From contig NC_068347.1 in assembly GCF_014633365.1 (NCBI RefSeq), positions 34,824,116-34,888,115 of the forward strand: a stretch of DNA of 64,000 bases. The letters run 5' to 3'. Each line of letters opens with the position of its first letter. Position 1 is the first letter of the stretch. Origin of the DNA: Diospyros lotus. Lineage: Eukaryota; Streptophyta; Magnoliopsida; Ericales; Ebenaceae. The position numbers were made by a program, and so were the translations under genes. The notes under the pieces were generated by a model, which did no database searches, had not been told where the DNA came from, and worked only from the letters and a program-made list of their open reading frames with translations. Below are positions 57,168 through 64,000 of the stretch, piece after piece.

Positions 57168-59154
57168 TATTATCATTATTGTCTTATTTTTTATATTTAA
57201 GTTTGCCCCCACTAAATCAAAATCTTGGTTTTGCTTTTGTGCCGGAAGTCAATAGATCTCATCAGCAACGATCACCTGCCTCCATACCCCACTGAACATA
57301 AACCACATAGATAACATTCTCACCTCATATTCGAGCTATGTTGCGCAATAACAAATCTTTATACCAGTATTCAAGGCAACTGTGTCTCCTTCTGTTTGAT
57401 GACTAGTTACACAATTGAATACCAATAACATATCATTAATTCTTTTAACCATGTGATTTGTTACATATATCACATTCGATAAATGTTCAACCAACACTTA
57501 CCCACATACTACCTGCATCTCATGCAATATGGAATATGACTCGCCATCTATTATTATTAACATCTTATACTAGTCAATAGTAGTAGCTCATCTGTCAATC
57601 TGTAATCGATTAATCATATTTTCCTTTTAAGAAATCTAAGGATCGATAATTACTTTAAGAAGTCACGTGTTATAGATTTTTATCACATATTCTTAACATT
57701 TTAATAATAAAATTATCAAGATATCTAGGGACTCATTCATATATTATTGGAGATGTATGAATGAAAATATAACCATTTATTGATATGCAAGATTATATTA
57801 TTAGGCCTAACACATATATTATATGTTATTTAAATATAGGATTAGGGCATTAACACCAACACCCTCTAGCTTATAGTCTAGGCAATCCAATAATAAATTA
57901 TAATTGAATGAATCTAAAAGATAAATCTTTTAATTACAATGAAACTTAGAATACAAATTCAAAGGCTTATTAATATATAAATTACAAAGATACAACTTGC
58001 TTTTGAGTGAAAAATGAAAACTTAAAACACTTGAATAATTTAAGAATCAAACACTTTAACACGTGCACTTTTTCATTAGCTAGTTCTTGAGCAACTTCAA
58101 TCTTTATAGCTTTCTAGGTCATCTAAGCATTGATTAGCCATTAATAAGACCGTTGGGCTGCATTTAATATATGAAAAACTAGCCATTTGATATTATCAGA
58201 TATGAAATGGTCAATAGTTCAAAAGAACCAATTGACAATTTTTTTGAAAATACTTAAAATGCAAGCATATGGTCGACTTTTCTAATGAAGGAGTTGACAT
58301 TTTTAATAAAATTACTGACAGCTTTCACTAACAAGCCGACAATTTGAAAAGAAAGTCAACATTAAATAGTCAATGTTGACCAAATTTGAACTCACATACA
58401 AACAATTGAAAGTATAAAAAATCCTTGTCGACATTTACATGAACCATCATCTGTTTTTGCTTTTAAACTTTAAAATGGTTGACAATTTTTACTTGATTTA
58501 ATAGTTAAGACACAAAACAATCGAAAATTATCTTAATATAGTCGATTAAAAGATGTGTATGATTTTTGAAATAATTTTGACACATTTCATACAACAATTC
58601 ATTTGATTTCAAAATAACTTTTCTTTGTTGTTTTCCAAGAGAAATATTTTTCAAAATATATATATATTGAAAGGAAATTTAGAATTTTTTTTCTATTGGC
58701 ATCATTGGAATATATAAAGGTTTTGAACAACAATATCATCAAAATTAGTTTAGATATTTTACAAATTAATCTCATTGATCATTTTCAAATTCTAAAAAAG
58801 TTTTTTATCATCAAAATATTTTATTAAAAACAAAACAACAATATAAAAATATATGAGATTTTTTATATTATATATTATAATATATAACATCAAAATCATT
58901 TATTATATATTAATTTTTATTATATAATTTTATATATTAAAAAAAATATTTATAAAAAGGCTCTTATATGTTTTTATTTACACATTTCTCCACTTTTCCA
59001 TTTCCTATTTTTTTGAAAAATGTTGTATCTCTGTTTTCATTGTGTATCATATTTATTTCTTATTTTTGTTTCAGTGTAACCTAATTTCTATGAATTGTCA
59101 AAATGTTTTCAATACATTTTATTTCAAAAAATAAAAACTAACCCTATATATTAC
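57168..59154. other. Intergenic with GTCGAC/GTTGAC phrases
   Basis: No gene is seen. At 58260-58560, phrases such as GTCGACTTTT, GTTGACATTT and GTCAACATT recur, similar in style to the TCGAGTA phrases at 19.6-20.4 kb. The rest is AT-rich. Confidence 0.45.
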
Positions 59155-59770
59155 AAAAATGTTATTTAAATACTTAAATTTATCATTTTAATTGATATTT
59201 TATATTAATATGACATAAGATATAAAATATTAATACAAAATACTACCATAAATATCAAAGTTAAATGTTTAAATCACATATAGTTATATAGTAATAACTT
59301 TGGCAAAATATGTATTTTAGTCCTTGTACTTGCACGTTTTTTTCATTTAAACACTTGAGCTTTTTGTTGTTTTAATTATATTACTGAACTATATAATTTT
59401 GAGTTAAAGACACTCTTAATTTTTTTGTTATTTTAATTACATATATGAATTATATAATTTCAAATCAATTGTATATCTTGACAAATTTGTTAAAAATAAT
59501 AAATTAAGCATATTTTAAGAGTGTAATTGAAATAACAAAAAGTTTAGAAACACAATTGACTCGAAATGAATAATTCAAATGTGTAGTTAAAATAACAAAA
59601 AATTTAAGTATTTAAATGAAACAAACTTATAAGTACACACGCTGAAATATTTATTTTGCTTTTTAAGGCATTTGGTTTAATGGCTCATGGGTTTTTCTGT
59701 ATGGAGCCAACTTCCATATAATGATTCAAGTAAGTCTTTGTTTGAGAACTGACTTCAAAAGTATCTTCAA
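59155..59770. repeat. Duplicated block, copy B (with insertion)
   Basis: Pairs with 8135-8385. It is interrupted by an insertion at 59304-59657 that is absent in copy A. The part just after 59770, with TTCATTTGAGTGTGAC, also matches 22222-22240. Confidence 0.75.
59304..59657. mobile_element. MITE revealed by an empty site
   Basis: The left end reads GCAAAATATGTATTTTAG and the right end, inverted, reads GCAAAATAAATATTTCAG. Phrases around AATTATA(T/C)(T/A)ACTGAA and ACAAAAAGTTTAG recur in opposite orientations inside. Copy A of the surrounding repeat at 8285-8295 reads ATAACTTTCAAGGC with no insert. The target duplication appears to be two or three T. Confidence 0.65.
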
Positions 59771-61330
59771 ATGCTCCTTCATTTGAGTGTGACTTTTGTT
59801 GCAAATAATATCGTTGGTATTACATGTACAAAATTGGAGAATTTAAGTGAAGAAACACTCAATGGTGGAGGAGGCTCTTTCACTCGTATTACATGTACTG
59901 GTATTGTTTATGTTGTGCGAATGTGATGGAATATGAGAATGGCAGCCACAAGCCTTTTATAACTACCCATCTTTGTATGATCATCCCTCTTTGTAATCAT
60001 TTTTTTACAGGCATAGAGATGAATGGAGAGTTAAAATTTATGTAATCGACTTCTTTGGTAGGACTAAGGCTTGTGATTATTATTATTATATTTTTCTCTT
60101 CTCTTGTGATTATATACATCAAGTAAAGAGCTTAGTTGAATGAAAATTTAAAATTTATATGGTTAACTCCAATCTTCTAGTGATTTTGTTAATTTATTTT
60201 AAAATTTATAGTTTTTTTAAAATATTCTCTACTTTTGATAATACTTATGCATTTATTGTGGCATAAAATATAACATATAAATATAGATATTATCAAAGTA
60301 TCATATTTAAATATCTAAATAACAATTTTGATATAAAAAATAAAGAGATTTATAATATTGTAATCAAATCAAGATTCATTGAACTCAAGCTCAGCTTAAA
60401 CTCAAGTGAGCTAGCTCGAACACAAGCTTGCTAATAGCTTGGCTCGGCAGAATTTATTATTTTACTTAAACCTAATTTACTATTATGCTTTATTATGTAT
60501 ATATATTATATTATATTAAATTAATATATATTAATTTTAAACATATTCAATTTAATTATATTATAATAATTTAAAGTTTGATAATTTTATGTTAATGCAA
60601 CGTTTGTTAAAATGAGTAAAATAAAGTTGTATGAAGATATGGTTGGAATATTTTTAGGACCATATATGAAATAGTTAAGATAAGACTGAGAAGTATTTCA
60701 AAATTTTTATCAGACTTTTTGTTCAATTTTTTAAAATGCGTTGGGGGATATATGTATTATTTTTTTATTTGTAAAATCTTAGATAAATTTATTTGGAGAA
60801 GGAGAAATAAATTTATCTAGAAAATTTAAAATAAAAAATCACATGACTTATTTTTTAAATATCGTCAGATAAATTTAACTAACACAATGGAAAATACTTT
60901 TATTTGAAATGCTTTTTATATCCCATTTTTTCAATTTATAAATTAGATAACAAACACTACTTAAATAATATATTTATACATTTATAAATAAATATATTAA
61001 TGTATTTATGAACAAGTTTATTTATAAGATATTTACAAACTTTTTAAATGAGTATGTTTACAAGTTTTTTATAGAGTTTGTTAATATTTACGAGTTTCTA
61101 ATTTAATATATTCATGAATTTTAATAAATTAAGTTTTATTGAGTTTAAACTCAACTTATTTATAAATAAAAATTCAAAATTAGACTAAAATTTAACTCAT
61201 TTACCTTACCTTAACAAGTAAACTCAAAAAAAAAATTTATCAAACAAAAAAGCGAGCCAAAACGAGTTACTCATTTGTGACTTTAGAGATTTCTTTCAAA
61301 AACTTATTTGTACCCGCCAATTTGTATTGG
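59771..61330. other. Intergenic, AT-rich, no gene seen
   Basis: No recognisable protein or paired repeat. A stretch at 60370-60450 has AAGCTCAGCTTAAACTCAAG-type words in both orientations, seen again loosely at 61120-61270. Confidence 0.45.
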
Positions 61331-61418
61331 ATGAGAAGAAAATAAAAACGATGTCGTTCGGCATCGTCCCTTCCCTTACCCAATTAGCAACACACGCACT
61401 CTCTCTCTCTCTTCGCCG
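61331..61418 (+). promoter_or_regulatory. Promoter/leader-like region
   Basis: AAAACGATGTCGTT lies upstream of a CT-rich leader with CTCTCTCTCTCTCTC, directly before an ATG. CT-rich leaders and AAACGACGTCGTTT-like motifs are common near plant transcription starts. This is inference from composition only. Confidence 0.35.
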
Positions 61419-61483
61419 ATGGGCGTCGAAGGAGCCCAGAAGAAACCTCCTGTTCTCCTTCTACATTTCCCGCAGTTCCTCAG
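61419..61483 (+). CDS. Possible first exon, perhaps of the FRF-like gene
   Basis: An ATG after a CT-rich leader opens a 65-base frame beginning MGVEGAQKKPP and ending at CTCAG, followed by the donor-like GTTAGG. From about 61525 the sequence matches the FRF intron-like block that in other units lies upstream of the FAR1-domain exon. A possible acceptor (TTGCAG) is at 62089-62094. No downstream FAR1 exon exists in this unit, so if this is a first exon, it is orphaned. Protein similarity was not recognised. It could also be a separate small gene or untranslated leader. Confidence 0.3.
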
Positions 61484-61524
61484 GTTAGGGTCTCTCTCTC
61501 TCTCTCTCTAGCATTTGCATATGC

Positions 61525-62290
61525 TTGAATGGAAATCTACTGCTACTGGCTGAATTTGACCAATCGCAGCTCATGATTCTCTCTTTCTGTTTTGTATTTT
61601 CTGGATTCTGAACGTCTTTGTACCCGCAGTTGACCATCAAGTTGGGAGAAAAGCTCATGAAAACTCGGTAGACTTTCGTCCCAAAATTGAACTCTTCGGT
61701 ACGTTTCTCATTCTTGTAATTATAGTTATACTGCTATTGCATAGGTTTGTTAGATTCACTTGATAGTTGCTGAGTGCATACTTTATCACTATTGGGTGAA
61801 ATGTTATAATCATGAACCAGCGGTGGCTGTGGTTAGATTAGTCACTTCTATTGAGAGTTGTATGGATACTTTAGGTGTTTGCAACTTGTCCATTTAACAT
61901 CAGTTGCGGAGAATTCAATTCCATTTATGATTGATTTCTAAAAATTTCTCCTAGTCTATTTATGTTACCCCCGGATTAAAATATTTGCATCTCGAGGTCT
62001 AAGAGTTGTGTGCATCTTGAGGCCAACGGGTAATATATTTAGTCACTTGGTGAGTAGGCTAGGCTTTGTGCTCTTTTTTCTTTTTCCCTTGCAGTTTCTT
62101 TAGGCTGAATTTCTTGGATGGAAAAGCAGGAGCTAGAAAAGCGAAACTTTAGATGCTTTGGGGTTAAACTGCAATGAAATTGCAGACAACACAAAATAAG
62201 TATTTCTAATCATCTAACCTGAATTCTTGAGGCAACTCCAGCTTGCGTGTACTTTCGATTCTCTTTTCCATAAAATTGTATTCATGAGGA
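61525..62290 (+). repeat. Cluster-unit flank, copy 4
   Basis: This matches 26360-26775 and then 30240-30520, without the MITE and solo LTR, and also 1-330. It is the most complete uninterrupted form of the block. It contains the CCAGCGGTGGCTG, GGGTAATATATTTAGTCA and GAAATTGCAGACAACAC landmarks. Confidence 0.75.
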
Positions 62291-62299
62291 GGGAAATTG

Positions 62300-62848
62300 A
62301 TTCTCCAGCAATTTGGAGTCTCATGATTCCACTCACCTTAGGTAGGAGCACATGTAAGCAGGTGGTTTTGCCATCTTACACGAGTGCATTTGATCATTTG
62401 GGGGCTCAACCATTGTCAATAGGCTTGCAGTGTGCTGACAATTAATCTCTTTTTGTTGAGGGGGGTGTTTAGATTTCATCTACCTCATGTACGGCTTGCA
62501 TAAGCAGGATGGTTCATTCATGCCTGTAAAGGGGATAGCAACTCCATTTAATGGCTATTAAGGGTTAGTTATATGAAGTTTTTGTCTTTGCTTGCACAGA
62601 TAGTGTACTCTATGGTACCATCTAACAGTGTAATCTGTGGGCATTATTATCTCAACAAATCTCCAAATCCACTCTCTACAACATTATCAAAAACAAATAA
62701 ACACCTCTTTTGAAGTGAATAATCTCCTAGCTAGTTAGTGAGTCCATTCTGTAACATAGCATGAATAATCTGAGAGTTTTTCCTTCAGGCCTCAGCTGCA
62801 AACAGAAGAAGAGATGGTTGTCAGTCAAGAGATCCAATTTGAGCTTCA
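62300..62848 (-). other. 3' flank of NLR4
   Basis: Conserved with the NLR2 flank from CAATTTGGAGTCTC and with all other NLR 3' flanks from about 62500. In this unit it directly follows the FRF intron-like block, so the FRF coding exons have been deleted. Confidence 0.6.
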
Positions 62849-64000
62849 TTAATCCTTAAATTTTAGGTCACTTGCATAATTTTGGAATTCCCTAGGAGCA
62901 CAAACTTTGTATCTCAATCCTTGGAGCCAGAAACCAAACCTGACAGTTGGTATATACTCCACAATCCAATGGTCTTGGCCTTTGTCTGGTAGCATTCTGT
63001 TTAGGAACTTCGTCGTTGTATGGCAACAGTAAGGAGTTTGAATTTCTTAAGGTGACGGATCCCTGAAGTAACCACTTTCTGCTGCTGGCATGGCCCAATT
63101 GTTAGCTCTTCAAGAAGAGTCAATGCCCCTTCCTCTATTATCACTGAACGCAATCCCCTTTGAGAAATAAGATTTAGCACCTTGAGTTTTGGAAACCATC
63201 CAGCCTTAAAAGACAGTTGCTCTGCATAAAACACATCTTGGAGACTGAGCGTTAGTAGGTTAGGCAAAGCTTGAAGCCCCTCTAGTGGATCATCAACCAA
63301 ACCTGACCAACCCAATCGCAGATCTTGTAGATTTTGAAGTTGAGCAATCCAGCATGGCAGCTTTTTCAAACATCCACACAAGTAGAGTCGCTCAAGAGAT
63401 TCAGGTGGAGCAGAAACGGAATCCAAATCCAGAATCTCATGTTCACTTATAGCACATACCACCAATACTTTAAGGTGTTTCATATTCTGAATACTATTAA
63501 AAAGATCCCTGCAATTTTCTGTTCTCAATTTGCTGATGCCCAACTTCCTTAGCTTCTGCAAATTCTTAAGCTCTTTAAATAGGCTGACTGTATCATGATT
63601 TGCCTCCACAAACCATAGCTTCTGCAACTCCTCTAAACAACTAATCCCTCCTCGCATCTTTACCCCTTTTATGGAATCTAAACTTAAATTCCGCCAGTCA
63701 TAGTTAAGTGCCAAAAGATGCCTCAACTTATGGAGCTTGTTGATCTGAGAAGGTAGCTCACGCACAAGAGAATATTTCAAATCCAGAGTCTGTAGGTTGT
63801 GCAGCTTCCCAATTGACTTGGGAATCACCGTCACCTTTGTATGCCTTACACTCAAGTACCTCAAATGAAATAGATTTCCCACTTCTTTATGAATCTGAAC
63901 CAAAGGAGCATCACAAAGATCTAGCGTTTTCAGAAGCTTGAAATTTCTTGCCAGTGTACTCATCAAAGGTTTCTCTGGCAACTTAGCCACTCGAAAAAGA
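62849..64000 (-). pseudogene. NLR4: LRR region, window-truncated, C-terminal frameshift
   Basis: Leucine-rich-repeat half of another RPM1-like NLR, entering from the right edge. The frame is open from 64000 to 63001 and matches NLR1 from about residue 540 onward, including the PKSIGKL and MRGGI(S/G)CL segments. One base is missing at about 63015-63050 relative to NLR1, so the last 50 or so conserved residues, still recognisable between 62849 and 63012, are out of frame and the protein would end RRSS at 63001. Whether the rest of the gene is intact lies outside the window. A shortened LRR tail might be tolerated, so it may be a truncated allele rather than a dead gene. No ATG start lies in the window. 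Confidence 0.85.

Noticed and set aside
1..64000. tRNA or rRNA genes
   Set aside because: GGTTCGA-like words occur mainly in the palindromic repeats at 11-14.8 kb and have no cloverleaf partners that I could see.

Overview
The window is nuclear DNA of a flowering plant, most likely a eudicot. It is AT-rich and repeat-rich, and it holds RPM1-like coiled-coil NLR genes, fragments of a FAR1-type gene, a Tekay/Del-like chromovirus and many MITEs. I cannot name the species. The setting is a tandem cluster of disease-resistance genes broken up by transposable elements.

Genes. Four CC-NB-ARC-LRR genes lie on the minus strand. NLR1 (1993-4761) and NLR2 (23341-26133) are uninterrupted. NLR3 (35226-38015) is a pseudogene with two in-frame stops and no frameshift. 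NLR4 (62849 to the right edge) is cut by the window edge and has a one-base deletion near its C-terminus. On the plus strand between them lie pieces of a second gene: a short FAR1-domain protein of the FRF type, with a FAR1 DNA-binding exon joined to a short C-terminal exon. The pieces are at 8732-8861, 22379-22504, 30923-32357 and 39800-40344, and a possible first exon lies at 61419-61483. The array reads as an ancestral FRF(+)/NLR(-) tail-to-tail unit that was duplicated, after which each FRF copy decayed differently.

Mobile DNA. Region 7-10 kb holds two Harbinger-like MITEs and a decayed copia fragment. Region 12.8-19.0 kb is a three-level nest: a Mutator-like element with an exact 9-bp target duplication, holding a minus-strand solo LTR, holding a hAT-type MITE with an exact 8-bp target duplication. 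A second solo LTR with an exact 5-bp duplication (27189-29434) sits inside an older MITE. Region 32.4-34.4 kb holds a CACTA-like end and nested MITEs. Region 41.6-45.3 kb holds a decayed Helitron helicase and a five-unit tandem array of about 420 bp. Region 46.1-56.3 kb is a Ty3/gypsy chromovirus with two LTRs of about 2.25 kb and five in-frame stops, preceded by the 3' end of a second copy that shares its left LTR. Decayed hAT transposase follows at 56.7-57.2 kb.

How it fits together. The NLRs are intracellular immune receptors and look like the only genes here with intact coding capacity (NLR1, NLR2). The rest is gene decay and transposon insertion that separated units of the cluster. No tRNA, rRNA or CRISPR array was seen.
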